Below, one piece after another: positions 34,884-43,753 of a DNA stretch of 64,000 nt. The stretch is taken from assembly GCA_047636495.1 (NCBI GenBank), contig JBLILH010000004.1, forward strand, positions 1 to 64,000, given 5' to 3'. Below the pieces are notes generated by a model. That model had not been told where the DNA came from, did no database searches, and saw only the letters and a program-made list of their open reading frames with translations. The translations under genes and the position numbers were made by a program. The stretch comes from Endobugula sp047636495 (GTDB lineage Bacteria > Pseudomonadota > Gammaproteobacteria > Pseudomonadales > Cellvibrionaceae). Each line of letters opens with the position of its first letter. Position 1 is the stretch's first letter.

Positions 34884-36611
34884 TTAGTTAACCGGTTTCA
34901 TATTGGTTTGCTTGCCGCAGATATAAGCGCCTTGAAGCTTTTTAAATACCGCCTTAGGCATATCTTTAGGTAGGTCAACCGTAGAATAGTTGTCGCTAAT
35001 TTTAATAGAGCCAATAAACTTGCTGTCCATGTCCGCTTCGTTAGCAATTGCGCCAACGATATTGCCCGGCTTAACACCATCTTCACGACCAATTTCGATA
35101 CGATAGCTATTCATATTGGCATCATTGTGTTCTTTCTTTTTGCGGCGAGGACTGCTATCGCTAGCCGATTCACTTCGGTTATTGCTGCGGTCATTGGTTC
35201 CGCGACGCGGGCGGTCATTGCGATTATCTTTACGATCACCACGTGGACGTTCATTAGAAAACTCAGTATTTCTCTGGAAATCTTTCTCTGAAACAAATAG
35301 TGGCTGACTCCCCTGGGCAAGGTAGGCCAATGCTGCTGCGATTGATTCAATGGAATGATCATTTTCCTGAATCGATTGGTTGATAATATCGTGATAAATA
35401 TCTAGGTCTTTATGAGCAATAGTTTCTTCAATGCGCTGTTTGAAAGTTTCCGCACGTTTTTGATTCACATCATTGGCGCTAGGAACATCCATTGGTTCAA
35501 CAATGCTATTGGTAGCGCGCTCAATGGCACGTAACAAGTGACGTTCACGACTAGTCACAAATAAAATAGCATCACCAGAACGTCCAGCTCGGCCTGTACG
35601 CCCGATACGGTGAACATAGGATTCCGTGTCTAGAGGGATATCATAGTTAATAACATGACTGATGCGTTTAACATCTAAGCCACGTGCTACTACATCGGTA
35701 GCGACTAAAATATCTAAAGTGCCTTTTTTGAGTTTATCAACAATATTTTCTCGTTGATTTTGCGCAATATCCCCATTTAATGCCGCAGCGCTATGCCCGC
35801 GAGCAGACAGTTTTTCTGCCAATTCAATGGTGGCGACCTTAGTGCGGACAAAGACAATCACACCGTCAAAGTCTTCCACTTCTAATATGCGAGTAAATGC
35901 GTCGAGTTTCTGGTTGCGATTCACAATTGAAAAACGCTGGCGAATAGTGGGTGCTGTCGACGTTTTGGTCTCGATCTGAATGTGCTTAGGGTTAACTAAG
36001 TACTTATCAGCCACTTTTTTGATTTCTTTTGGCATTGTTGCAGAAAAGAGCGCGATCTGACGATCTTTAGGGGTATGTTCAAGAATCCACTCTACGTCAT
36101 CAATAAAGCCCATGCGAAGCATTTCATCGGCTTCATCCAATACCAAAGCTTGAAGTTGATCAAGCTTAAGGGTTTTACGACGAATATGGTCCATTACACG
36201 ACCTGGTGTGCCGACAATAATCTGTGTGCCACGCTTTAGTTGACGAAGTTGATTGTCGTAAGATTGGCCGCCGTAAATTGGCAGGACAGAGCAATTAAGG
36301 TAACGTGAATAGGTTTGAAAAGCTTCAGCTACCTGAATAGCAAGCTCGCGTGTGGGGGCAAGTACTAGTAACTGCGGGTATTTCTTATTAGGATCGATTT
36401 TGGCCAAAAGAGGTAGCGCAAACGCAGCTGTTTTACCGGTACCTGTTTGAGCTTGGCCTAGTAAATCTCGGCCCTCTTGGATTACCGGTATACTCGCCGC
36501 TTGAATAGGAGAAGGAGTTTCGTAGCCAAGCTCGACCAAGGTCTTTAAAATCTCTTCTGGAAGATTAAGCTGACTAAATGATTCTATAATGGGTGTTTCG
36601 GATGATGTCAT
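34884..36611 (-). CDS. deaD: DEAD-box RNA helicase, DeaD/CsdA type
   Basis: This 575-residue ATP-dependent RNA helicase helps ribosome assembly and mRNA turnover, mainly in the cold. The Q motif (FSQLNLP...GYETPSPIQ), Walker A AQTGTGKTA, PTRELA, DEAD, SAT, and the HRIGRTGRAGR motif VI are present. A basic, Arg/Asp/Asn-rich low-complexity linker follows (RGDRKDNRNDRPRRG region). The C-terminal DbpA-like RNA-binding domain has the sequence RIEIGREDGVKPGNIVGAI. The start at 36611 is chosen because CAGG lies upstream. A TTG 24 bases earlier is less likely. Confidence 0.95.
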   Translation of the reverse strand: MTSSETPIIESFSQLNLPEEILKTLVELGYETPSPIQAASIPVIQEGRDLLGQAQTGTGKTAAFALPLLAKIDPNKKYPQLLVLAPTRELAIQVAEAFQTYSRYLNCSVLPIYGGQSYDNQLRQLKRGTQIIVGTPGRVMDHIRRKTLKLDQLQALVLDEADEMLRMGFIDDVEWILEHTPKDRQIALFSATMPKEIKKVADKYLVNPKHIQIETKTSTAPTIRQRFSIVNRNQKLDAFTRILEVEDFDGVIVFVRTKVATIELAEKLSARGHSAAALNGDIAQNQRENIVDKLKKGTLDILVATDVVARGLDVKRISHVINYDIPLDTESYVHRIGRTGRAGRSGDAILFVTSRERHLLRAIERATNSIVEPMDVPSANDVNQKRAETFKQRIEETIAHKDLDIYHDIINQSIQENDHSIESIAAALAYLAQGSQPLFVSEKDFQRNTEFSNERPRGDRKDNRNDRPRRGTNDRSNNRSESASDSSPRRKKKEHNDANMNSYRIEIGREDGVKPGNIVGAIANEADMDSKFIGSIKISDNYSTVDLPKDMPKAVFKKLQGAYICGKQTNMKPVN

Positions 36612-37083
36612 GATTACCTGCAGATTGTCTCCCAAACGGAGATGGGGAATAAAAAGCGCACATTATAACAGATGGTGGATCTTTATGCGGTACTTTTTAT
36701 GCAAGCCTTGATACTCGCTCTTACCATCATTTATATGCATCTGCTCGATATCTTTTATCAGTCGATATAGTGTTTTTGTACGCAGATTAACGCATTTTCA
36801 AAGGGTTTCATCATCTGCTGTTATGGGTGGGTTGTGGTTGGCATCGTAAGACATCAGGTTATGTAAAGGGTTGTTTAATAGATTATAAAAAAAATGGCTT
36901 ATTCTTCATCCAGCTGCGTTTTCTTGCTGCTGAAAGCGTATTCAATAAACTCCAGTGATCGATAACAAGCCTCGGGAGCTAAAAATGAGTTTCGCATCAG
37001 AGTGTCAACCATTTTTCCTGAAGGGCAATACAGCAGATATGGCTGTTGGCATGACTATTAGTGATAAGTCTTAAGGGGTGATT
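36612..37083. other. Upstream region of deaD, no gene seen
   Basis: No frame stands out in 472 bases. Cold-shock helicase genes often have long leaders, so part of this region may be deaD leader RNA, but no conserved element was recognised. Confidence 0.4.
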
Positions 37084-37224
37084 ATGTCCGGTAAACTTAC
37101 CCAGACAGTGTTTCATTTCGTTATCTTTGCATTGGTTGTGATTGGAAGCAGTAAAACGATGAATTCTATGAAAAAAAGCGTCAAAAACACCTGTGGGCAA
37201 CGCAGTGTTGTTAGAAGATATTAG
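37084..37224 (+). CDS. Small membrane peptide or gene remnant
   Basis: An ATG with a good ribosome site (AAGGGG, five bases upstream) opens a 46-codon frame with one hydrophobic segment (VFHFVIFALVVIGS). In the other frame the DNA continues as PVGNAVLLEDISHQLKK to TAG 37241, so a one-base indel near 37190 may have cut a slightly longer protein. No family is recognised. The terminator-like repeat at 37257 follows closely, which supports a real transcript. Confidence 0.35.
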   Translation: MSGKLTQTVFHFVIFALVVIGSSKTMNSMKKSVKNTCGQRSVVRRY

Positions 37225-37256
37225 CCATCAGTTAAAAAAATAGCCGACACGCCACT

Positions 37257-37298
37257 AGACATAAAAAAGCCCATAACTGTCTAGAATTTTTTATGTCT
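37257..37298. terminator. Bidirectional intrinsic terminator
   Basis: AGACATAAAAAA (37257-37268) and TTTTTTATGTCT (37287-37298) are exact inverted copies, and outer bases CAC/GTG extend the pairing. The A run on one side and the T run on the other suit termination in both directions, serving the small plus-strand frame and the minus-strand ppiC gene. Confidence 0.65.
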
Positions 37299-37332
37299 GG
37301 TGTATCCTGCACGAATGATTGCAGGTAAAGCT

Positions 37333-37614
37333 TTACTCGCTACGAGCGGTAATTTCAAGCAGGTGATAGCCAAATTGTGTTTGAACTGGGCCGTGAACCG
37401 TGTCAAGAGCTTCGTTAAAAACGACCTTATCAAACTCGGGGACCATTTGACCTTGGGTAAACTCACCTAAGTCTCCGCCCTTCGCACCCGAAGGACAGCT
37501 GGAATGCTGCTTGGCGACGTCAACAAAATTAGCTCCATCCACTATTTCTTGCTTCAACGTATTACATTGCTCTTCGCTATCAACCAAAATATGTCTTGCG
37601 CTTGCACTAACCAT
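37333..37614 (-). CDS. ppiC: Parvulin-type peptidyl-prolyl isomerase
   Basis: The 93-residue protein is a single-domain parvulin without signal peptide, like E. coli PpiC, and speeds cis-trans isomerisation at prolines in the cytosol. The motifs ARHILVDSEEQC, KQHSSCPSGAKGGDLGEF and PVQTQFGYHLLEI are all present and the length equals that of E. coli PpiC. It ends just before the terminator and lies next to tRNA-Arg. Confidence 0.95.
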   Translation of the reverse strand: MVSASARHILVDSEEQCNTLKQEIVDGANFVDVAKQHSSCPSGAKGGDLGEFTQGQMVPEFDKVVFNEALDTVHGPVQTQFGYHLLEITARSE

Positions 37615-37655
37615 AATAATTTTCCTGTATAAGTATATTCAAAAACCATTGCAAT

Positions 37656-37732
<77 letters not shown>

Positions 37733-37884
37733 ATATAACATGATCTTGCCGTGTAAGGACTTATTCTATGTTTTTATAGACATTAAGAAAACTTTTTTTA
37801 TTCCTTGTTTTTAATTACACCATTTGCAATTCTTGCTGTCATAGTGTCAAGTGTAACTCAATACCATTCCCTAATGCCCACAGG

Positions 37885-38877
37885 ATGACGATGTTAGATA
37901 CTAAACCTTTATTAATAAATACTGATTTCCCTGCGATTAAGCGCGGGGTGACAGACACTTTACAAGTTAATTTGGGATATTTATGTAACCTTAGCTGTAC
38001 CCATTGCCATGTTAATGCGGGTCCTACGCGTACTGAACTTATGTCTAAAGACAGTATCGATGAAGTGCTGGCCTATATTGATAATCATGCTATTCATACC
38101 TTGGATCTTACCGGTGGTGCTCCAGAGATGAACCCACATTTTAAATACCTGGTAACGGAGGCGAAAAAACGCAATGTGCAAGTGATAGACCGTTGTAACT
38201 TAACGATTTTACAGGAGCCAGGTTATGAAAATATGGCCACTTTTCTTGCTGAGAATAAAGTGACTATTATCGCATCACTACCATGTTACGCCGAGCAAAA
38301 CGTGAACGAGCAACGGGGGAAAGGCGTTTTTCAAGAATCGATTGATGCGCTAAAAAAATTAAATGCATTGGGCTATGGAAGACAGGATTCTCTAAGATTA
38401 GATTTGGTTTACAATCCCAACGGCGCATTTTTGCCACCCAATCAGCAGATATTAGAAAAAGATTATAAAACCGGCTTGTTTGACGAACATGGGGTTGAGT
38501 TCAATCAATTGTTAACCATTACCAACATGCCGATCAGTCGCTTTGGTGGTATGTTGCTAGCCAAAGGTAAGTACCACGAATACATGCAGCTGCTGAAGGA
38601 TAACTTCTCTGACAATAATTTATCATCCTTGATGTGCAAGTCGTTGATCAGCATTGACTGGGAGGGTTATGTATATGATTGTGATTTTAATCAAATGTTG
38701 GACATGCCGTTAGAGTATCGTTCAACTCAATTGTCAACGATTGCAAGCGACAAGACCCGAACCCATTTACGTGATTTACTAGATGACGATATGCGCGGTA
38801 AGCCCATCGTTACTGGCGAGCATTGTTATGGTTGCACCGCTGGGCAGGGAAGTAGTTGTGGTGGTGCTCTAGAATAA
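37885..38877 (+). CDS. arsS: Arsenosugar biosynthesis radical SAM protein ArsS
   Basis: The 330-residue radical SAM enzyme transfers the adenosyl group of SAM to methylated arsenic on the way to arsenosugars. The cluster motif CNLSCTHC places Cys34, Cys38 and Cys41 in the CxxxCxxC arrangement. A Cys-rich C-terminal end (HCYGCTAGQGSSCGG) is diagnostic for the family, once annotated as a radical SAM/Cys-rich protein. DLTGGAPEMNPHF and SLPCYAEQNVNEQRG are further hallmarks. Two glycosyltransferase genes follow within 30 bases each, forming an operon. The arsenite methyltransferase ArsM that would supply the substrate is not in the window. Confidence 0.93.
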   Translation: MTMLDTKPLLINTDFPAIKRGVTDTLQVNLGYLCNLSCTHCHVNAGPTRTELMSKDSIDEVLAYIDNHAIHTLDLTGGAPEMNPHFKYLVTEAKKRNVQVIDRCNLTILQEPGYENMATFLAENKVTIIASLPCYAEQNVNEQRGKGVFQESIDALKKLNALGYGRQDSLRLDLVYNPNGAFLPPNQQILEKDYKTGLFDEHGVEFNQLLTITNMPISRFGGMLLAKGKYHEYMQLLKDNFSDNNLSSLMCKSLISIDWEGYVYDCDFNQMLDMPLEYRSTQLSTIASDKTRTHLRDLLDDDMRGKPIVTGEHCYGCTAGQGSSCGGALE

Positions 38878-38900
38878 CCTTGCAAATACGATAGCGCCTT

Positions 38901-39614
38901 ATGATTCATTTAAGTATCATTATTCCTGTGTTAAACGAAGCTCGGACGGTTGTTAAGTGTTTAGAAAAGCTGCAGGCAATGGCTGATTTTTATCCGCACT
39001 ATAATATTGAAATTATTGTAGTCGATGGAGGCAGTGTCGATAATACTTTGGCGCTGGCAAAGCCACTAGCTGATCAGGTTATTAGCGCCCAAAAGGGCCG
39101 AGCAAAGCAAATGAATAGTGGCGCTAAAAATGCGGCCGGTAACTATTTATTGTTTTTACATAGTGATACTGACCTGCCATTTTCGAGTGACATTTCTACT
39201 AGTAAAAATAGAGTCAGTACTTTTCCTTTTATTCATTGCGACGAAAAAGTGCAATGGGGATTTTATCCGATAAGCTTGAGTGGCAAACATGTTTTTTTTC
39301 GTGTTATCGAAACAATGATCAACTATCGTTCCCGTATAACATCGGTTGCTACTGGTGACCAATGCCTGTTTGTTGAGCGTGCCTTATTCTTTAAAGAGGC
39401 AGGTTATAGTAATCTTCCATTAATGGAAGATGTAGAGTTAACAAAGCGTCTACGAAAAAAATATAAACCCTACATCGCCTCTTCGTGCGCGATTACTGAC
39501 AGCCGTCGATGGGAAAGACGCGGAATTATTAAGACTGTCTTATTAATGTGGTATCTGCGTGGACTGTATTTTTTAGGGGTATCCCCGTTATCGCTCGTTA
39601 AAAAATATTACTGA
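38901..39614 (+). CDS. Family 2 glycosyltransferase (TIGR04283 type)
   Basis: The 237-residue GT2 enzyme has the start IHLSIIIPVLNEARTV, the nucleotide-binding VVDGGSVDNTL and LLFLHSDTDLP, where the Asp pair should hold the metal, plus GDQCLFVERALF and MEDVELTKRLRK. It corresponds to the TIGR04283 group that co-occurs with ArsS and with the next gene. A role in building the sugar part of arsenosugars or a related glycolipid is inferred from neighbourhood. It begins 23 bases after arsS. Confidence 0.88.
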   Translation: MIHLSIIIPVLNEARTVVKCLEKLQAMADFYPHYNIEIIVVDGGSVDNTLALAKPLADQVISAQKGRAKQMNSGAKNAAGNYLLFLHSDTDLPFSSDISTSKNRVSTFPFIHCDEKVQWGFYPISLSGKHVFFRVIETMINYRSRITSVATGDQCLFVERALFFKEAGYSNLPLMEDVELTKRLRKKYKPYIASSCAITDSRRWERRGIIKTVLLMWYLRGLYFLGVSPLSLVKKYY

Positions 39615-39643
39615 TAAAAAATTATAAAAGATACTATTAAAAA

Positions 39644-40297
39644 ATGTCATATACGCTATTGGTTATGAGCAAATCTCCTGAATTAGGGCGTGTAAAAACG
39701 CGTATGCAACCTCACTTAACGCAAAGTCAGTCATTACAACTACACATTATGCTGGCTCAGCATGTGTTGCCTATTTGGAGTAATGTCAAATCTTTATCCA
39801 TGGAACTATGGATAGGTGGTGATATAGAAAGTTTTAAGCAGAAAGTGATTTTCCCCTTAAGTGATGCGACATTACTAAATAATGATTTTTCTAACGTCGC
39901 TATCTATTCTCAACCACAAGGCGACCTAGGCTCGCGTATGGCACATGCTGTAAGGTCTGCATTTTCCCGCGGTATTTTAGGTGTGTTTCTAGTAGGAACA
40001 GACTGTCCTTTTATCGATGAAAATTATCTTTTACAGGCCATTCAACAGTTAGAAAAAAACGATGTAGTACTGGGTCCCGCAAATGATGGCGGCTATGTGT
40101 TGATGGGATTAAAAAAATATCATCCTGCGTTATTTGATAATATTTCTTGGGGAACATCGACAGTATTGGAAGACACTAAGCGTGCTATTAATGAAGTGGC
40201 ATTCAGTAGCCACTTACTATCTTCTTTGTCAGACATAGACGTACCGGACGATTTACACCTGCTTGCAAAAAAAATATCCTTCCCCAATCATTACTAA
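39644..40297 (+). CDS. DUF2064/TIGR04282 glycosyltransferase
   Basis: This 217-residue protein has a nucleotide-diphospho-sugar transferase fold of the DUF2064 family. Signatures are VMSKSPELGRVKTRM, FLVGTDCPFIDENYL and LGPANDGGYVLMGL. It is the third member of the arsS operon, 29 bases behind the GT2 gene, a combination known as arsenosugar-linked. The exact sugar step is not established. Downstream lies a gap before the divergent-facing flgN. Confidence 0.88.
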   Translation: MSYTLLVMSKSPELGRVKTRMQPHLTQSQSLQLHIMLAQHVLPIWSNVKSLSMELWIGGDIESFKQKVIFPLSDATLLNNDFSNVAIYSQPQGDLGSRMAHAVRSAFSRGILGVFLVGTDCPFIDENYLLQAIQQLEKNDVVLGPANDGGYVLMGLKKYHPALFDNISWGTSTVLEDTKRAINEVAFSSHLLSSLSDIDVPDDLHLLAKKISFPNHY

Positions 40298-40471
40298 GCC
40301 AGTAGAGCAACAATATCTTTTTCTGATGCGAGTGTTGATGTCTAGTGTAAATCAGTTTGTATTAAGAATTGTGCTTGTAACTGTGCTGATATGCTCCTAG
40401 TTCCGCATAAAAAATATCATCTAATGGTTTAAATGTTAGTCAAACGAAAGTGTCAACAGAAGAGGGCTCCT

Positions 40472-41017
40472 TTATACTTTGGCGACACTATTGTAAGCAC
40501 GTATTGACTGTTTATTGCCTTTGGCAGTGTATATATCCGACTGTCTATTACCACCCTTCAACAAGAAAATAAGTTGCTCGTAGGTCTTTTGCCCTCGAGA
40601 AATGAGTAAGCCATTCGTTTCGTTAAGTTGTTTGCAGCGGTTAATGTTGTTATTGACTTCTTGCCATTTCTTTGATATTTCAGGCCGCTCAAACGATTCT
40701 ACAAACTCGCTCCACTGGCTCTCATCCGCGACTTTATATAATGAGACTAACCACTGCCGCCTGATGTTAGCATGATGCTTTAGTTGGTCTAGCAGAGGTG
40801 TTTTCTTACTTAAAATATCATCGAGTGATTGATAATTTTTTTGCTTCAAAACCGCTTTCTCATGCTCAAGAAGTCCCATTAGCTGTTGGCTAACCGTTTT
40901 GTCCTTGTCAACCATGATTTGCATGGCTTCTAGGCTTTGTTTTTTAGTGTCTTCATCCATTTTACTTTGGATGTTCTCTGATTTATTAGCGGTTATCGAA
41001 TTCTGTGCTTTGTTCAT
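40472..41017 (-). CDS. flgN: Flagellar export chaperone FlgN
   Basis: The 181-residue helical protein matches the FlgN pattern: long amphipathic helices (LMGLLEHEKAVLKQKNYQSL, then LLDQLKHHANIRRQWL) and the late segment CKQLNETNGLLISRGQKTYEQLIFLL, which in FlgN contacts hook-junction proteins. FlgN escorts FlgK and FlgL to the export gate. The N-terminal 30 residues are a charged extension. It lies downstream of flgM, the usual order, though separated from it by 321 bases. FlgK here is twice normal size, so this chaperone must handle an enlarged client. Confidence 0.85.
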   Translation of the reverse strand: MNKAQNSITANKSENIQSKMDEDTKKQSLEAMQIMVDKDKTVSQQLMGLLEHEKAVLKQKNYQSLDDILSKKTPLLDQLKHHANIRRQWLVSLYKVADESQWSEFVESFERPEISKKWQEVNNNINRCKQLNETNGLLISRGQKTYEQLIFLLKGGNRQSDIYTAKGNKQSIRAYNSVAKV

Positions 41018-41338
41018 AAATCCATCCTACAGAGTAAGCGGCAAAAATTGCCCCGACAATCAAAATAGATGTCTTAACTATTTATAAGCAAAATCAATAC
41101 CATCTTGGCGCTAAAGGGCCTCACTAATGTATTTTTAGGAGTCATTACTATGTGCGAAAGCATTTTTTGGTGGGCGCTGTAGTCGTTCGAGAGACAGCAA
41201 GAACGATAGTTAGGGAGGGGGGGGGATGTTCGGGACACTTTAGTTAAGAGTAAGACAGAAACAACATTGAAGTGTGATTCAAGGGTTGGAAAAATGGCTG
41301 CTCATTAAACTATTATTATAGTCGGTCAGGCTCTTAAA
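41018..41338. other. flgM-flgN gap with a run of nine G
   Basis: No gene is supported in these 321 bases. A homopolymer of nine G lies at 41217-41225. The gap is unusually long for the flgM-flgN pair, so flgN may have its own promoter here. No sigma-28 or sigma-54 box was recognised for it. Confidence 0.5.
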
Positions 41339-41656
41339 TTAGCCACTCAAGAGTGCTTCTTGACCAAGCATTTTTTCTGCTATGCGATGACTGTTTACCT
41401 CATAACTACCATTGGCAATCTGCTGCTTAATTTGCTCAACCTTAGGTTTGTCGATGCCATCAGCAGCCACTATTTTTGTCTCAAGACGTTCAATTTTCTG
41501 CGCTTGAGCGCTAAGCTGGACGTTTTTCTCCACGCCAGCGCTACTGGAAGCAGGCGTTGTCTGTGACTCCGCTGGGCTTGACGCCTCGCTGGCATTGCTT
41601 TTCTGCCTAGTGAGGCTCGCACTGCTGTTAAGATCATTGCTGGGCTGGATAACCAT
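41339..41656 (-). CDS. flgM: Anti-sigma-28 factor FlgM
   Basis: The 105-residue FlgM binds sigma-28 (FliA) and is exported when the hook is finished, which releases late flagellar transcription. The N-terminus is disordered and Ser/Ala/Gln-rich. The conserved C-terminal helices are present as VQLSAQAQKIERLE, DKPKVEQIKQQIANGSYEV and SHRIAEKMLGQE. The ATG at 41656 (AGAGA upstream) is preferred to the GTG two codons earlier. A near-perfect sigma-28 promoter lies about 60 bases upstream. Confidence 0.93.
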   Translation of the reverse strand: MVIQPSNDLNSSASLTRQKSNASEASSPAESQTTPASSSAGVEKNVQLSAQAQKIERLETKIVAADGIDKPKVEQIKQQIANGSYEVNSHRIAEKMLGQEALLSG

Positions 41657-41712
41657 AATCACTCTCTATAAGATAAACTTTTCGTTAAATATAATATTTC
41701 TTCTTTGTAAAG

Positions 41713-41739
41713 GTATCGGCCATACCCTCTGTTACTTTA
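41713..41739 (-). promoter_or_regulatory. Sigma-28 (FliA) promoter of flgM
   Basis: On the minus strand TAAA, exactly 15 bases, then GCCGATAC are found, against the sigma-28 consensus TAAA-N15-GCCGATAA. The -10 element lies about 57 bases upstream of the flgM ATG. Late-class transcription of flgM is known in gammaproteobacteria. Confidence 0.85.
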
Positions 41740-41852
41740 GTGCAGCTTGAATATTATTTTACTATCGCTTTATATTTATCAGCATAAAGACGGCTAATCC
41801 CGAGGATACCCGCATCGGTATCGGTTATAGTGAGTTGCAATAAGCAGGAGCA

Positions 41853-42566
41853 CTACATAATAACCTCGACCGTGTTTGTCCCTATTACTCTAGTGCGAAT
41901 AACACGGGAAGAGCGTACATTTTCAACGTCGATTTGTTCGCCTTTTTGCCCATCATTCAGCGCTATACCTGATGTCATTACGGTCAACGCACCCATTCTA
42001 GCGGCAATGTTTACTTTATCACCTTTCTTGATAAGTTCCGCAGGCTCTATTTGATATGAGTAAATGGGCTTGCCCTCCCTCACAGACCGCTTGAGTTTTT
42101 GACCCAATACGAATGACTTATCGGAAATGTAACCCTTGCGTAATTTTTGTGTATTTTTGATCACATGTCTGATATCACTATCTCTGACTATATGATTTTT
42201 GGGTAAATTTTTATTGACGACAAGCACTGACTTGGTTGCCGATATTCGGTGTTTCGTATAAATTGACCAAGAGTGAGATCCACGACAACTCACCTTTACG
42301 GAGGTCAGGCCTTTTAATCGTGTGTTTTGGTTATGGCTAAACGTCAATGGTTTGTCGCATTCTCTAAGTTTAGCGCGCGAGTTCAGGGGGAAACTATAAA
42401 TCGTCACTTGTTTATTTGAAGAATACGATGGTTGCTTATCTATTATTTGTTGTAAGTAAGCTTTTGCCGAGTTGACCAATACTTCAACACTGACATTATC
42501 TTGCGCATATCCTGGCTGAGCAAGAAAAAACAGTAAGAAAATACACAAAAAATTACCTGATTTCAT
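41853..42566 (-). CDS. flgA: P-ring assembly chaperone FlgA
   Basis: The 237-residue periplasmic protein has a signal peptide (FLCIFLLFFLAQPGYA) and the SAF-type C-terminal domain of FlgA. The run VLVVNKNLPKNHIVRDSDI, then the tail VNIAARMGALTVMTSGIALNDGQKGEQIDVEN (given here only in part) and SSRVIRTRVI, is characteristic. FlgA assists polymerisation of FlgI into the P ring. It is divergent from cheV and precedes flgM, as in Pseudomonas and Vibrio. Confidence 0.93.
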   Translation of the reverse strand: MKSGNFLCIFLLFFLAQPGYAQDNVSVEVLVNSAKAYLQQIIDKQPSYSSNKQVTIYSFPLNSRAKLRECDKPLTFSHNQNTRLKGLTSVKVSCRGSHSWSIYTKHRISATKSVLVVNKNLPKNHIVRDSDIRHVIKNTQKLRKGYISDKSFVLGQKLKRSVREGKPIYSYQIEPAELIKKGDKVNIAARMGALTVMTSGIALNDGQKGEQIDVENVRSSRVIRTRVIGTNTVEVIM

Positions 42567-42681
42567 ATTCTTCGCCTATGCTTTTGTTACATTCGTTTCA
42601 TTGTGCGAATTATGCCAATAAATTGCGATCAATGGTTACTTGCGATTAATTGACGTTTGTTATTTACTTAGCAACTAATAT

Positions 42682-42689
42682 GCCGATAG
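42682..42689 (+). promoter_or_regulatory. Possible sigma-28 -10 element before cheV
   Basis: GCCGATAG differs at one base from the sigma-28 -10 consensus and lies 52 bases before the cheV ATG. No good TAAA is found 15 bases upstream (TTTA is near), so this is only a weak candidate. Confidence 0.3.
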
Positions 42690-42740
42690 CGACAATGATT
42701 TAGTATAGAGTAGAAAAGTGATAAAAAGAGAGGAAAATCT

Positions 42741-43688
42741 ATGGCAAGCGTAATGGATTCTGTCAACCAGAGAACGCAATTAGTGGGTAAAAATAGGTTG
42801 GAGTTACTCCTGTTTCGGTTAGGTACTAAGCAGGTTTATGGGATTAATGTATTTAAAGTAAAGGAAGTGCTTCAATGTCCACCGTTACACCAAATTCCGC
42901 AACGACACAAAGTGATTCGAGGAGTGGCGCATATTCGTGGCGCTACGATACCCATCATGGATATGAATCTCGCTATTGGACAGCCTGCTGTTGATAATAT
43001 AGAAGAGAGTTTTGTTATTATTACGGAATATAATGGGTCTACGCAGGGTTTCTTGGTTCAGGCGGTAGAGCGCATTGTTAATACTAACTGGGAATCTATT
43101 CATCCGCCACCAAAGGGCTCTGGAGATGAAAATTACTTAACGGCGGTGACTAAGTTAGATAACCATCTTGTGGAAATCATTGATGTTGAGAAAATCTTAG
43201 CGGAAGTGTCGCCTTTAGATGAGTCAATTAGTGAAGGTATTATTGAGGACGGTATTTCAGAACGGGTTATTAAAAAGCATGTATTGATCGCGGATGATTC
43301 AACCATTGCTAGAAAGCAAATTCAGCGTGTTGTTGAGCAAATGGGCATCAAAACCACTTTGAAAAATGATGGCCGCCAAGCATTGGATTATTTGGAAGGC
43401 CTTGTCGCAGAAGGTAAAGATCCAAATGAAGAACTGGTATTAGTTATCTCAGATATTGAGATGCCTGAGATGGACGGTTATACTTTTACCGCCGCTGTTC
43501 GAGATAATCCGAAGCTAAAAGATTTACATATTATCTTACATACATCATTAAGCGGTGTATTCAATGAAGCAATGGTTAAGAAGGTAGGGGCCGATGATTT
43601 CTTGTCGAAATTTAACCCTGATTTGTTGGCACAACGACTAAACGATCGTATACATCAACTTACTGGTGAGCTTCTCATCGAAGAGTGA
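42741..43688 (+). CDS. cheV: Chemotaxis coupling protein CheV
   Basis: The 315-residue protein joins an N-terminal CheW-like domain (FRLGTKQVYGINVFKVKEVL, IRGVAHIRGATIPIMDM) to a C-terminal receiver domain with phospho-acceptor Asp238 in VISDIEMPEMDGY and a conserved Lys in DDFLSKFNP. CheV couples receptors to CheA and dampens signalling when phosphorylated. A strong ribosome site (GAGAGGA) precedes the ATG. cheR follows 65 bases later in the same direction, a pairing found in many gammaproteobacterial flagellar loci. Confidence 0.97.
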   Translation: MASVMDSVNQRTQLVGKNRLELLLFRLGTKQVYGINVFKVKEVLQCPPLHQIPQRHKVIRGVAHIRGATIPIMDMNLAIGQPAVDNIEESFVIITEYNGSTQGFLVQAVERIVNTNWESIHPPPKGSGDENYLTAVTKLDNHLVEIIDVEKILAEVSPLDESISEGIIEDGISERVIKKHVLIADDSTIARKQIQRVVEQMGIKTTLKNDGRQALDYLEGLVAEGKDPNEELVLVISDIEMPEMDGYTFTAAVRDNPKLKDLHIILHTSLSGVFNEAMVKKVGADDFLSKFNPDLLAQRLNDRIHQLTGELLIEE

Positions 43689-43753
43689 GTTGTTTATATC
43701 GAGCGCACTCACTTCGCTATACCTAGCGTATTACATTGAAATTGAGATTATAA

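Noticed and set aside
42567..42740. Sigma-54 promoter for flgA (TGGCATAATTCGCA on the minus strand).
   Set aside because: GG and GC are only eight bases apart instead of ten.
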